64,000 bases of DNA from Fluviibacter sp964498255 (GCA_964498255.1 CAZCGW010000003.1:62001-126000); one strand, 5' to 3'. Numbered from the stretch's first letter, positions 17,437 through 26,341 are shown. Program-made: numbers and translations. Notes: generated by a model from the letters alone, not told the origin.

Positions 17437-17465
17437 ATTGTATAGAAAGCGTTGGGACTCGTGTG
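17437..17465 (-). promoter_or_regulatory. Possible ppsR promoter
   Basis: On the minus strand a TACAAT -10 (plus positions 17437-17442) lies 17 bases from a weak CACACG -35 (17460-17465). The upstream palindrome at 17471-17483 begins six bases beyond this -35. The -35 is poor, so this is tentative. Confidence 0.3.
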
Positions 17466-17470
17466 GTAAA

Positions 17471-17483
17471 TTGGTATTACCAA
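17471..17483. promoter_or_regulatory. Palindromic operator 1 (TTGGTATTACCAA)
   Basis: A perfect 13-base palindrome in the ppsR/regulator spacer has the TTGGT-N3-ACCAA form recognised by FadR-subfamily GntR regulators such as PdhR and LldR. It lies on the ppsR side. An identical copy sits 107 bases away at 17578. Confidence 0.75.
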
Positions 17484-17492
17484 TAAATGGAT

Positions 17493-17520
17493 TGGAATTG
17501 AAAATATTTCATTGTATCTA
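17493..17520 (+). promoter_or_regulatory. Possible promoter of the regulator-ppsA operon
   Basis: TTGGAA (17493-17498) and TATCTA (17515-17520) are 16 bases apart on the plus strand and lie between the two palindromes. A second candidate -10 is GATAAA near 17554. I cannot decide between them by eye. Confidence 0.3.
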
Positions 17521-17577
17521 CAGGGTATTTTAATTAAACCTGTGATAAATTGCACGTCATTGATCAACCACCGAATA

Positions 17578-17590
17578 TTGGTATTACCAA
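17578..17590. promoter_or_regulatory. Palindromic operator 2 (TTGGTATTACCAA)
   Basis: This copy is identical to the palindrome at 17471-17483 and ends 16 bases before the regulator's ATG. It could act as a roadblock or autorepression site. Centre-to-centre distance from operator 1 is 107 bases, about ten helical turns, so looping between dimers bound at the two sites is geometrically possible. Confidence 0.75.
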
Positions 17591-17606
17591 TTATCGACTG
17601 TTCGAC

Positions 17607-18365
17607 ATGGCTCAGGATTTAAAAACCGCACATCGTTTGTCTGATACGGTTGCCCGTCAGCTGGAGCAGCGCATTCTTGAAGGCGCGCTCAAGACAGGTG
17701 ATCGGCTGCCTGCTGAGCGTGAGCTATCGCTGGAACTGGGTGTGTCGCGTCCATGTCTGCGTGAAGCGATCCAGAAACTTGCTTCCAGGGGGTTGCTCTA
17801 TAGCCGCCAGGGTGGCGGTACCTTTGTTGCTGATCAGCTAAACGATGCACTGGCTGATCCTTGGGCTCAGATGCTGGCATCACATCCCGCTCTGAACGAT
17901 GATCTACTAGAGTTTCGCGCCGTACTTGAAAGCCAATGTGCCGCCTGGGCGGCGGTACGCGCAACGCCTGCCGACCTGTTACGCCTGGATCAGTGTTTGA
18001 AGGCGGCCGAAGCTGCTGTATTAACATTGAATGCCGAAGCCGTCACCGAAGCTGATCTGGCATTTCACCAGGCGCTTGCCGAAGCGGCGCATAACGCCTT
18101 TGCAGCGCACATGATGTCGATGGTCCAGGGGCTCCTCCAGAAAGACATTCTGTTTAATCTCGGTGAGCTGATTAGTGTGCCGGTGGCCAGTCGTATGCTG
18201 ATCAATCAATGGACAGCGATTGTTGATGCCGTACGTCAACAGAATACAGCGGCGGCTAGCCAGGCGGCAGCCACACACTCCGGATTTTTCCGCGAAACGC
18301 TTAACCAGGCGCAACGGGCGCAGGCTCGGCGCGAAACCGCCGAACGACGTTTAGCAACTTCTTGA
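17607..18365 (+). CDS. FadR-subfamily GntR transcriptional regulator
   Basis: The 252-residue protein has an N-terminal winged helix (residues about 12-75: LPAERELSLELGVSRPCLREAIQKLASRG, then GGGTFVAD). An FCD ligand domain follows (FRAVLESQCAAWAA, then DLAFHQALAEAAHN with likely metal-binding Asp and His). FCD proteins sense small acids such as pyruvate, lactate or glycolate. The gene lies 34 bases before ppsA and is divergent from ppsR. Two palindromes of the PdhR/LldR type precede it. It probably controls itself, ppsA and ppsR. The ligand is unknown; pyruvate or lactate is my guess from context. Confidence 0.88.
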   Translation: MAQDLKTAHRLSDTVARQLEQRILEGALKTGDRLPAERELSLELGVSRPCLREAIQKLASRGLLYSRQGGGTFVADQLNDALADPWAQMLASHPALNDDLLEFRAVLESQCAAWAAVRATPADLLRLDQCLKAAEAAVLTLNAEAVTEADLAFHQALAEAAHNAFAAHMMSMVQGLLQKDILFNLGELISVPVASRMLINQWTAIVDAVRQQNTAAASQAAATHSGFFRETLNQAQRAQARRETAERRLATS

Positions 18366-18399
18366 TTTTCTATTGCACTTCAACCTTAAAGGACCGTTC

Positions 18400-20769
18400 A
18401 TGAACGCCTCTGTGATTAACTTCAAAGAACTCCGCATGACTGATGTGGAGCAAGTCGGTGGTAAAAACGCATCGTTGGGTGAAATGATTAGCCAGCTCTC
18501 ATCGGCGGGCGTGCGCGTACCTGGTGGCTTTGCAACCACGGCAGACGCCTATCGTGTCTTTCTGGCGCATAACGGTCTGGCTGAGCGCATTAACGCGATC
18601 CTGGATTCGCTGGATGTCGATGATGTGGATGCGCTGCTTAAAGCAGGTGCTGAGATTCGTCGCTGGGTGGTTGAAACACCATTTCCGCCGCAGCTCGAAA
18701 AGGAAATTGCGGTTCATTACGCAGCACTGATCGCTGAAAGTGGCCCGGAAGCTTCATTTGCCGTGCGCTCATCGGCAACGGCAGAAGATTTGCCGGATGC
18801 TTCTTTTGCCGGTCAGCAGGAGTCGTTCCTTAATATCGTTGGCCTGGACAACATCCTGCATGCCATCAAGGAAGTTTTCGCGTCACTGTATAACGATCGT
18901 GCAATCTCCTATCGTGTTCACAAGGGCTTTGCGCACGCCGATGTCGCACTGTCTGCCGGTATCCAGCGCATGGTACGTTCAGACAAGGGTGCAGCGGGTG
19001 TGATGTTTACACTGGACACTGAATCCGGTTTCCGTGACGCCATCTTTGTCACGGCCTCTTATGGTCTGGGCGAGACTGTAGTCCAGGGTGCGGTCAACCC
19101 GGATGAGTTTTATGTCCACAAGCCGATGCTACGCGAAGGCCGCCCGGCAGTGATTCGCCGCAACCTGGGCTCCAAGCTGATCAAGATGATTTTCTCGACA
19201 GATCATCAGGCCGGTAAATCAACGCATACCGTTGATGTGCCTGAAGCCGAGCGCAACCAGTTTTCGATTCGTGAAGAAGAAGTGTTGGAGCTCGCCCGTT
19301 TTGCCGACATCATCGAAAAGCACTACCAGCGTCCGATGGATATCGAGTGGGGTCGTGATGGTGTTGATGGCCGTCTGTACATTCTGCAGGCTCGTCCTGA
19401 AACCGTTAAGTCGCAGGAATCCAAAGACAAGGTCGAGAAGTTCGCCCTCAAGTCCTACGGTAAAGTACTTGCTTCTGGCCGTGCTATTGGTCAGAAGATT
19501 GGTGTGGGTCCGGTACGGGTTGTAAACGATCCGTCGCAAATGAACACAGTTAAAGCAGGTGATGTGCTTGTGGCGGACATGACCGATCCGAACTGGGAGC
19601 CGGTAATGAAACGCGCTTCGGCAATCGTCACTAACCGTGGTGGTCGTACCTGCCACGCCGCGATTATTGCGCGCGAATTGGGTATTCCAGCTATTGTGGG
19701 TTGTGGCGATGCCACAGAAACACTCGCTGAAGGTGAAGTTGTTACAGTCTCCTGTGCCGAAGGCGATACGGGTCACGTCTACCGTGGTGCTCAGGAATAT
19801 GAAATCACCACGCGTGATCTGGGTGAGCTACCTGAGATTCCCGTAAAAATCATGATGAACGTCGGCAACCCTGAGCTGGCGTTCGATTTTGCGCAGTTGC
19901 CAAATGAAGGCGTTGGCCTGGCTCGCGTTGAATTCATTATCAATAACATCATCGGTGTTCACCCGAAAGCCATTCTTGAAATTGATCGTTTGCCTGCCAG
20001 CAAGCGTGAAGAAATCCAGCGTCGTGCCCGTGGCTATGCCGATCCGGTCAGCTTCTTTACCGATAAGCTGGTTGAAGGTGTGGCTACCATTGCTGCAGCT
20101 TTCTGGCCAAAGCCTGTCATCGTTCGCTTGTCGGACTTCAAGTCGAACGAATACCGCAAGTTGCTGGGCGGTGATCTTTACGAGCCGGAAGAAGAAAACC
20201 CGATGTTGGGTTTCCGCGGTGCCTCACGTTATATCGCACAAAGCTTCCAGGATTGTTTCGCCATGGAATGTAAGGCCATGCGTATCGTTCGTGAAGTCAT
20301 GGGCTACACCAATGTGCAGCTGATGGTGCCGTTCGTGCGTACCCTCGGCGAAGCCGAGCAAGTAGAAAAGCTGCTGGCTGGCCATGGTCTGCGCCGTGGC
20401 GAGCATGATCTCAAGCTCATCATGATGTGTGAAATTCCATCCAATGCACTGCTGGCGGATCAGTTCCTTGAATACTTTGACGGCATGTCGATTGGTTCGA
20501 ATGATCTGACGCAGCTCACGCTGGGTCTGGACCGTGACTCAGGACTCGTGGCCTCGCTGTTCGACGAGCGTGACCCGGCAGTCAAGATGCTGCTGGAGCG
20601 TGCGATCGAAGCCTGTAACAAGGCGGGCAAATACATTGGTATTTGTGGTCAGGGTCCATCCGACCATCCGGATCTGGCCGAATGGTTGACCGACAAGGGC
20701 ATCACCAGCCTGTCGCTTAATCCGGATACGGTAGTGAATACCTGGCAGCAGATTGCCAAGCGTGCTTAA
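18400..20769 (+). CDS. ppsA: Phosphoenolpyruvate synthase
   Basis: PpsA makes PEP from pyruvate and ATP, yielding AMP and phosphate, for gluconeogenesis from C3 substrates. The 789-residue product has an N-terminal ATP-grasp domain (SFAVRSSATAEDLPDASFAGQQE). The swivelling phosphohistidine domain has GGRTCHAAIIARELG, whose His carries the phosphate and whose neighbouring Thr is the PpsR target. The C-terminal TIM barrel has GICGQGPSDHP with the catalytic Cys. AAAGGA precedes the ATG at 18400. An intrinsic terminator follows. Confidence 0.98.
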   Translation: MNASVINFKELRMTDVEQVGGKNASLGEMISQLSSAGVRVPGGFATTADAYRVFLAHNGLAERINAILDSLDVDDVDALLKAGAEIRRWVVETPFPPQLEKEIAVHYAALIAESGPEASFAVRSSATAEDLPDASFAGQQESFLNIVGLDNILHAIKEVFASLYNDRAISYRVHKGFAHADVALSAGIQRMVRSDKGAAGVMFTLDTESGFRDAIFVTASYGLGETVVQGAVNPDEFYVHKPMLREGRPAVIRRNLGSKLIKMIFSTDHQAGKSTHTVDVPEAERNQFSIREEEVLELARFADIIEKHYQRPMDIEWGRDGVDGRLYILQARPETVKSQESKDKVEKFALKSYGKVLASGRAIGQKIGVGPVRVVNDPSQMNTVKAGDVLVADMTDPNWEPVMKRASAIVTNRGGRTCHAAIIARELGIPAIVGCGDATETLAEGEVVTVSCAEGDTGHVYRGAQEYEITTRDLGELPEIPVKIMMNVGNPELAFDFAQLPNEGVGLARVEFIINNIIGVHPKAILEIDRLPASKREEIQRRARGYADPVSFFTDKLVEGVATIAAAFWPKPVIVRLSDFKSNEYRKLLGGDLYEPEEENPMLGFRGASRYIAQSFQDCFAMECKAMRIVREVMGYTNVQLMVPFVRTLGEAEQVEKLLAGHGLRRGEHDLKLIMMCEIPSNALLADQFLEYFDGMSIGSNDLTQLTLGLDRDSGLVASLFDERDPAVKMLLERAIEACNKAGKYIGICGQGPSDHPDLAEWLTDKGITSLSLNPDTVVNTWQQIAKRA

Positions 20770-20786
20770 GCGTTAACACTTGGTCT

Positions 20787-20816
20787 AAACGGGATGCTAA
20801 GGCATCCCGTTTTTTT
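20787..20816 (+). terminator. Rho-independent terminator after ppsA
   Basis: AACGGGATGC-TAAG-GCATCCCGTT forms a ten-base-pair stem followed by further T residues to 20816. It overlaps the last codons of the convergent gene at 20815-21456. Confidence 0.9.
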
Positions 20817-21456
20817 ATGCACGATGATGAAAGCGGGGCAGGGTAACCTTCCAGCGTATAGCAATCATGCGCACAGTCACCCCAACAAAAATAGCAATCC
20901 AGGCGGCTAGCGTTGTATCCACATGCAGCGCATCCAGCGCAATCAGTGTCATACCACCGATCCATGCCGCAGTGGCATAGAGCTCGCTTGTAAATACGAG
21001 AGGTACTTCGTTAATCATCACATCACGTAGCAAGCCACCCAATACAGCAGTTAGTACGCCAAGCAAACTGGCAGTGAGCCATGGCATATTCCAGTCGAGT
21101 GCCACTTGCGTGCCAACAATGGCAAACAAGGCCATACCAATGGCATCTGGAATGAGAAACAGCTTTTCAGGCAGGTGGCGAACGCGGGTAATAAAAAACG
21201 TGAGCATTGCCGCAATCACGGAAATCTGGAGATAGGTTTCATCGGCAAGCCAGAATACCTTGCGCCCGAGGAGCAGGTCGCGCACCGTACCACCTGCCAG
21301 TGCAGTAGCTAGGCCCGCCATAAGGGCGCCGAAGAGATCAACGCCTTTATCACGGGCCACGAGAACGCCAGTGACCGCACAAACCACAGAGGCTGCAAGG
21401 CCAAGACCATAAATCAGCACATCATTGGCCTGGATGATTTGATCAGAAATAACCAT
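20815..21456 (-). CDS. TRIC-family (UPF0126, YicG-like) membrane protein
   Basis: The 213-residue protein is almost entirely hydrophobic, with about seven transmembrane helices. It shows two internal repeats, each with a Gly-rich motif and Arg-Asp: GGTVRDLLLGRKVFWL and GGLLRDVMINEVPLVF. These are the hallmark of the prokaryotic TRIC cation-channel family. Some relatives have been proposed to transport small molecules such as glycine, so the substrate is open. It is convergent with ppsA and upstream of nothing obvious in pathway terms. Confidence 0.85.
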   Translation of the reverse strand: MVISDQIIQANDVLIYGLGLAASVVCAVTGVLVARDKGVDLFGALMAGLATALAGGTVRDLLLGRKVFWLADETYLQISVIAAMLTFFITRVRHLPEKLFLIPDAIGMALFAIVGTQVALDWNMPWLTASLLGVLTAVLGGLLRDVMINEVPLVFTSELYATAAWIGGMTLIALDALHVDTTLAAWIAIFVGVTVRMIAIRWKVTLPRFHHRA

Positions 21457-21474
21457 GCTGCCGAATCCTCAGGG

Positions 21475-21924
21475 TTAACGAACCTGTGTCTTTAATAAGC
21501 GGCCTTGTTCGCGCTTCCAGTCTTTTTCTTTTTCGGTATCCCGCTTATCGTGCAGTTTTTTGCCTTTAGCCAAACCGATTTGCGCCTTGATGCGTCCCTT
21601 GTTGTAATGCAGGTCGATCGGCACCAGCGCGTAACCGGCACGCTCAACCTTGCCGATGAGCGTATCAATTTCACGGCGATTCAGAAGTAGTTTGCGTGTA
21701 CGGGTCGCGTCAGGGTGTACGTGTGTCGAAGCAGAAATCAGCGGCGTAATGTGCATGCCGATAATGAAGAGCTCACCATTTAAAACAACGACATACGCTT
21801 CTTTAATCTGGATGCGACCGGCGCGTATGGCTTTGCATTCCCAACCTTCCAGACACAATCCAGCCTCGAACTGTTCTTCGATAAAGTACTCGTGGAAGGC
21901 CTTCTTGTTGGAAACAATGCTCAT
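21475..21924 (-). CDS. smpB: SsrA-binding protein SmpB
   Basis: SmpB delivers tmRNA to stalled ribosomes in trans-translation. The 149-residue product has NKKAFHEYFIEEQFEAGLCLEGWECKAIRAG, an oligonucleotide-binding core, and the basic C-terminal tail (KLHDKRDTEKEKDWKREQGRLLK) that mimics the codon-anticodon stem. It is divergent from ratA across 61 bases. No ssrA gene is visible in the window. Confidence 0.97.
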   Translation of the reverse strand: MSIVSNKKAFHEYFIEEQFEAGLCLEGWECKAIRAGRIQIKEAYVVVLNGELFIIGMHITPLISASTHVHPDATRTRKLLLNRREIDTLIGKVERAGYALVPIDLHYNKGRIKAQIGLAKGKKLHDKRDTEKEKDWKREQGRLLKTQVR

Positions 21925-21985
21925 TGGTGCAGGTATTCGCTAAAATACGGCATTCTACAACCCTTCATGAATTCAACGCGTATCC

Positions 21986-22423
21986 ATGGCGCTCGTCGAG
22001 AAAACCGTACTGATCGAGAACTCCGCTGCCCAGATGTATGCCCTGGTTGATGATGTGGAAAATTACACGCAGTTTTTGCCATGGTGTGCCAAAGCAGAGC
22101 TCAAATATAGAGACGACCATAAAACAGTGGCCACCCTGCATATCGACTTTCTCAGTGTGAAATCACACTTCACTACGGAAAATGCCAAGGTCTATCCGAC
22201 GCATATGACCATGAAGCTGATTGATGGTCCCTTCAGAAGGTTTGATGGTCAGTGGGAATTCAAGCCCCTTGCTGAAAACGCCTGTAAGATCGAGTTCCGG
22301 TTGAGTTACGAATTTTCCAGTAAGCTATTCGAAAAGATCATTGGTCCGGTATTCAGCCGGATAGCCAATACGTTCATAGAAGCCTTCGTACAGAGGGCGG
22401 CACAGGTTTATAAAGCACCATGA
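21986..22423 (+). CDS. ratA: RatA-like START/coenzyme Q-binding (polyketide cyclase) protein
   Basis: The 145-residue protein belongs to the RatA/COQ10 START-fold family. MALVEKTVLIENSAAQMYALVDDVENYTQFLPWC is the typical N-terminus, and the C-terminal helix is FSRIANTFIEAFVQRA. In E. coli it was reported to block 70S formation, while in eukaryotes and other bacteria it is linked to ubiquinone binding. Which role applies here is not decided by the sequence. It overlaps rnfH by four bases (ATGA), the usual pairing. Confidence 0.9.
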   Translation: MALVEKTVLIENSAAQMYALVDDVENYTQFLPWCAKAELKYRDDHKTVATLHIDFLSVKSHFTTENAKVYPTHMTMKLIDGPFRRFDGQWEFKPLAENACKIEFRLSYEFSSKLFEKIIGPVFSRIANTFIEAFVQRAAQVYKAP

Positions 22424-22734
22424 AAATCGAAGTCTGTTACGCATTGGCGGATCGTCAGGAACTCATTACTCTGGATCTGCCTGAGGGTTCAACCGCCCTG
22501 CAGGCGGTAGAGGCCTCGGGTTTGCTGCAGAAATACCCTGAAATTGAGCCGGGTGGTCTTAATAAGCTGGGGGTCTTTGCCAAACTGGTTAAAGCAGATG
22601 CTGTGCTCAGAGACCGGGATCGTGTGGAAATCTATCGCCCGTTAATTGCTGACCCCAAAGAAGTGCGCCGTCAGAAGGCTGCCGAGGGTAAGGTCATGAA
22701 GCGTGGCGCAGCAGAATTGAATACTGCCGAATAA
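22420..22734 (+). CDS. rnfH: RnfH-family ubiquitin-fold protein
   Basis: The 104-residue UPF0125/RnfH protein has a beta-grasp fold (IEVCYALADRQELITLDLPEGSTALQAVEASG) and the conserved stretch LGVFAKLVKADAVLRDRDRVEIYRPLIADPKEVRRQ. It is translationally coupled to ratA. RatA-RnfH was once described as a toxin-antitoxin pair, but conservation in many genomes suggests a housekeeping role. The function is not settled. Confidence 0.88.
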   Translation: MKIEVCYALADRQELITLDLPEGSTALQAVEASGLLQKYPEIEPGGLNKLGVFAKLVKADAVLRDRDRVEIYRPLIADPKEVRRQKAAEGKVMKRGAAELNTAE

Positions 22735-22737
22735 TCG

Positions 22738-23181
22738 TTATTTCTGGCAAAGCCCTTGTAGACGCTCTAGCGTCGCTAGATTTTGCCGCATCGTTACCAA
22801 CCCGGAATCAGGAATGAGCAGTTTGCCGCTGGCATTATCCCGTTCTGTTTGCTCTAGGGTTGTTTTGGTTTCGTTGTAGCGTTTATTTATGCCACGGCAT
22901 GTGGCGGCTTCTTCTGGGCGCTGTTTGGGGGCCGAAAGCGTCGTTTCAGGTGATACCACTTTGGATTCAAGGGGTTGGCTTACCTTGCCAGGGGGTGGCA
23001 GCGTCATCAGCTGGTCCAGCGCCAGGGGGCTGGTCTGGATGCCTTTGGGTAAAGGCTGATCTGAGATCAGGAGCGAGCCATCACTTAGCCGGCCTGTCTG
23101 GATTTGGGCCTGGCCGGTGCATGGCAACAAGCTCAGGGCTAAAACCCATAGGCCTAAATGGACTTTTGGCAGTGTTGTCAT
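22738..23181 (-). CDS. Small secreted protein, DUF4124-like
   Basis: The 147-residue product begins with a signal peptide (residues 1-26, ending CTGQAQ). The mature start, GRLSDGSLLISDQPLPKG, resembles the DUF4124 pattern of a short beta motif containing DG and SD-P. A Pro/Ser-rich linker and a helical C-terminus follow, with two cysteines (in ATCRGINK and GLCQK) that could form a disulfide. The ORF extends upstream to 23352, but the signal peptide fixes the start at 23181. It lies between rnfH and guaB on the opposite strand, a position where other betaproteobacteria carry a similar gene. No function is known to me. Confidence 0.7.
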   Translation of the reverse strand: MTTLPKVHLGLWVLALSLLPCTGQAQIQTGRLSDGSLLISDQPLPKGIQTSPLALDQLMTLPPPGKVSQPLESKVVSPETTLSAPKQRPEEAATCRGINKRYNETKTTLEQTERDNASGKLLIPDSGLVTMRQNLATLERLQGLCQK

Positions 23182-23228
23182 GTCAATAAGAAGCGGTATA
23201 AGGGCGAGACGGGAAGGGCATAGTTCCG

Positions 23229-23234
23229 TATAAT
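23229..23234 (+). promoter_or_regulatory. Probable guaB -10 element
   Basis: A perfect TATAAT at 23229-23234 would start transcription near 23241, about 22 bases before the guaB ATG. The matching -35 region (AGACGG, 23206-23211) is poor, so an activator or upstream element may be needed. Confidence 0.45.
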
Positions 23235-23262
23235 ATCGTTTTGTGTCTTGGGGCTTGGCACC

Positions 23263-24726
23263 ATGCAGCTTATTCAGAAAGCGCTCACCTTTGACGACGT
23301 TTTGCTCGTTCCGGCGCACTCCGCAATTCTTCCGCGCGATGTTTCTCTGCAAACCCGCTTAACGCGCGAAATCTCTCTTAATTTACCGCTGCTCTCAGCC
23401 GCAATGGATACGGTGACCGAAGGTCGTCTGGCTATTGCGCTGGCGCAAGAGGGTGGTATAGGCATCGTTCATAAGAACCTGACACCTGCTCAGCAAGCAG
23501 CTGAAGTTGCCAAGGTCAAACGTTATGAATCGGGCGTGCTTAAAGATCCGATTACCATTAACCCGAACATGATGGTGCGTGATGTGCTGGCATTAACGCA
23601 ACAGCATCGTATTTCCGGGCTGCCTGTACTGGATAAGAGCGGTACGGTTGTTGGTATCGTTACTAACCGTGATTTGCGCTTCGAGGATAACCTGGATCAG
23701 GCGGTACGTCAGATCATGACCCCGAAGAAAAAGCTGGTTACCGTACGTGAAGGTGCCAGCATTGAAGAGGCCAAGGCACTGATGCATCAGCATCGTATCG
23801 AACGCGTACTGGTCGTTGATGACGAGTTCCAGCTGCATGGCCTGATTACTGTCAAAGATATTCTCAAAGCCACCGAACACCCCAATGCGTCTAAAGACGC
23901 TTCTGGCCGTCTGCGCGCAGGTGCTGCTGTCGGTGTGGGTGCTGGTACCGAAGAACGTGTCGAACTGCTGGCCGAAGCCGGTGTTGACGTGATCGTTGTC
24001 GATACCGCACATGGTCATTCGCAAGGCGTGCTGGATCGTGTCCAGTGGGTTAAGAAAAACTATCCGAATGTCCAGGTCATTGGTGGCAACATCGCCACGG
24101 CAGATGCAGCGCGTGCGCTGGCAGATCATGGCGCCGATGGCGTTAAGGTCGGTATTGGCCCGGGCTCCATTTGTACGACCCGCATCGTTGCCGGCGTTGG
24201 CGTGCCACAGATTACCGCTATCGCTAACGTGGCCAAGGCTCTAGAAGGCACCGGCGTGCCGCTGGTGGCAGATGGTGGTATCCGCTTCTCTGGTGATATC
24301 GCCAAGGCCATCGCTGCAGGCGCTAACTGCGTGATGCTGGGTGGTCTATTCGCCGGTACCGAAGAAGCACCAGGTGAAGTCGAACTATTCCAGGGTCGTT
24401 CGTACAAGAGCTACCGTGGCATGGGTTCGCTGGGTGCCATGCAGGCAGGCTCAAGCGATCGCTACTTCCAGGAAAATACCGCCAATGTCGACAAGTTTGT
24501 ACCGGAAGGTATCGAAGGTCGCGTGCCTTACAAGGGCTCGGTGCTGGCTGTAATTCACCAGCTGATGGGTGGCCTGCGTTCGTCGATGGGTTATCTGGGT
24601 TGCGCCACCATCGCCAATATGCACAAGCAGGCTCAGTTTGTTGAGATTACCTCAGCAGGTGTACGTGAATCGCACGTCCATGACGTGCAGATCACCAAAG
24701 AAGCCCCTAACTACCACGTTGAATAA
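23263..24726 (+). CDS. guaB: Inosine-5'-monophosphate dehydrogenase
   Basis: GuaB oxidises IMP to XMP with NAD, the rate-limiting step to GMP. The 487-residue protein has the TIM-barrel start ALTFDDVLLVPAHS and a pair of CBS domains (about residues 95-200) for nucleotide regulation. The catalytic loop GPGSICTTRIVAGVGVPQ carries the active Cys, and the flap region has RGMGSLGAM. I chose the ATG at 23263. It is followed after nine bases by guaA, forming the standard guaBA operon. Confidence 0.98.
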   Translation: MQLIQKALTFDDVLLVPAHSAILPRDVSLQTRLTREISLNLPLLSAAMDTVTEGRLAIALAQEGGIGIVHKNLTPAQQAAEVAKVKRYESGVLKDPITINPNMMVRDVLALTQQHRISGLPVLDKSGTVVGIVTNRDLRFEDNLDQAVRQIMTPKKKLVTVREGASIEEAKALMHQHRIERVLVVDDEFQLHGLITVKDILKATEHPNASKDASGRLRAGAAVGVGAGTEERVELLAEAGVDVIVVDTAHGHSQGVLDRVQWVKKNYPNVQVIGGNIATADAARALADHGADGVKVGIGPGSICTTRIVAGVGVPQITAIANVAKALEGTGVPLVADGGIRFSGDIAKAIAAGANCVMLGGLFAGTEEAPGEVELFQGRSYKSYRGMGSLGAMQAGSSDRYFQENTANVDKFVPEGIEGRVPYKGSVLAVIHQLMGGLRSSMGYLGCATIANMHKQAQFVEITSAGVRESHVHDVQITKEAPNYHVE

Positions 24727-24735
24727 TTAAGCCTT

Positions 24736-26307
24736 ATGTCACGTACGCATCAAAAGATTCTCATTCTTGATTTCGGTTCCCAGTTAACGCAGCTCATCGC
24801 ACGACGCGTGCGTGAACAGCAGGTCTATTGTGAACTGCATCCTTTTGATGTGAGCGATGACTTTGTTCGCAGCTTTAATCCGCAGGGCATTATTCTGTCG
24901 GGAGGTCCGAATTCTGTTTACGATGCTACCGAGTGGAAAGCGCCGCAAGCAGTGTTTGAGATGGGTGTCCCTGTATTGGGTATCTGCTACGGCATGCAGA
25001 CCATGGCAGAACAGCTGGGCGGCAAGGTAGAGAGCTCCAACAAGCGCGAATTCGGTTATGCAGAAATGCGTGCGCGTGGTCACTCGAAACTTTTCGAAGG
25101 GCTACAAGACCGTGGTAACGACCAAGGCCATGGGCTACTCGATGTCTGGATGAGCCATGGTGACAAAGTCACCCAGTTGCCACCAGGCTTCAAGGTGATT
25201 GGTGATAATGAATCAACCCCGGTTGCCGCTATGGCAGACGAAGATCGTGGTTTCTACGCGGTACAGTTTCACCCGGAAGTCACGCACACACTCAAGGGCA
25301 AGGAGATGTTTGCCCGTTTCGTGCATGACATCTGCGGCTGTGGTCGTGACTGGACCATGCCGAATTATGTAGAAGAGGCCGTTGAAAAGATTCGCGCTCA
25401 GGTCGGCAAGGAAGAAGTCATTCTTGGCTTGTCTGGTGGCGTCGATTCTTCAGTTGCTGCTGCCCTGATTCATCGTGCCATTGGCGATCAGCTTACCTGT
25501 GTTTTCGTTGATAACGGTCTGCTGCGTCTGAACGAAGCAGAGCAGGTCATGGAAACCTTTGCCCGCGGTCTGGGCGTAAAAGTCGTTCACGTCGATGCCT
25601 CTGAACAGTTCCTTGGGCACCTCAAGGGCGTGACTGATCCGGAGCAGAAGCGCAAGATCATCGGTCGCGAATTCGTCGAAGTTTTCGATGCCGAATCCAA
25701 GAAATTGGTTAACGCTAAGTGGCTGGCCCAAGGCACGATTTATCCGGATGTGATTGAATCGGCCGGTGCCAAGACGGGTAAAGCACACACTATCAAATCG
25801 CACCATAATGTGGGCGGCCTGCCAGAGCATATGAAGCTCAAGCTGCTGGAACCGCTGCGCGAACTCTTCAAGGACGAAGTCCGCGAACTCGGTGTTGCAC
25901 TCGGTCTGCCGCATGACATGGTTTACCGCCATCCGTTCCCGGGGCCTGGTCTGGGCGTTCGTATCCTCGGTGAAGTTAAAAAAGAATTTGCTGACTTGCT
26001 GCGCCGCGCAGACGCTATCTTTATTGATGAGTTGCGCGCGTCCGGTTGGTATGAAAAAACCTCCCAGGCATTTACCGTGTTTCTTCCAGTTAAGAGCGTT
26101 GGTGTCATGGGTGATGGCCGTACCTACGAATATGTCGTCGCGCTACGCGCCGTTGAAACGCAGGACTTTATGACAGCGCACTGGGCAGAACTACCGCACA
26201 GCCTGCTTGGTAAGGTCAGCAATCGCATCATTAACGAAGTGCGTGGTATTAACCGGGTGGTGTATGACATCTCGGGTAAACCACCAGCCACCATTGAGTG
26301 GGAATAA
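24736..26307 (+). CDS. guaA: GMP synthase (glutamine-hydrolysing)
   Basis: GuaA aminates XMP to GMP. The 523-residue product has an N-terminal class I glutaminase with the nucleophile C84 in GICYGMQ and the His-Glu pair in QFHPEVTHT. The ATP pyrophosphatase domain has the P-loop LSGGVDSSVAA, and the C-terminal dimerisation domain ends in GKPPATIEWE. It is the second gene of guaBA. A strong hairpin without a U-tract follows. Confidence 0.98.
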   Translation: MSRTHQKILILDFGSQLTQLIARRVREQQVYCELHPFDVSDDFVRSFNPQGIILSGGPNSVYDATEWKAPQAVFEMGVPVLGICYGMQTMAEQLGGKVESSNKREFGYAEMRARGHSKLFEGLQDRGNDQGHGLLDVWMSHGDKVTQLPPGFKVIGDNESTPVAAMADEDRGFYAVQFHPEVTHTLKGKEMFARFVHDICGCGRDWTMPNYVEEAVEKIRAQVGKEEVILGLSGGVDSSVAAALIHRAIGDQLTCVFVDNGLLRLNEAEQVMETFARGLGVKVVHVDASEQFLGHLKGVTDPEQKRKIIGREFVEVFDAESKKLVNAKWLAQGTIYPDVIESAGAKTGKAHTIKSHHNVGGLPEHMKLKLLEPLRELFKDEVRELGVALGLPHDMVYRHPFPGPGLGVRILGEVKKEFADLLRRADAIFIDELRASGWYEKTSQAFTVFLPVKSVGVMGDGRTYEYVVALRAVETQDFMTAHWAELPHSLLGKVSNRIINEVRGINRVVYDISGKPPATIEWE

Positions 26308-26341
26308 CAGCACTTGAGTGACTGTATTCGGTAACTGATCC

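Noticed and set aside
21986..22734. ratA-rnfH as a toxin-antitoxin mobile module
   Set aside because: Both are conserved core genes in this order beside smpB and guaB; there are no mobility signs and the toxin role is disputed.
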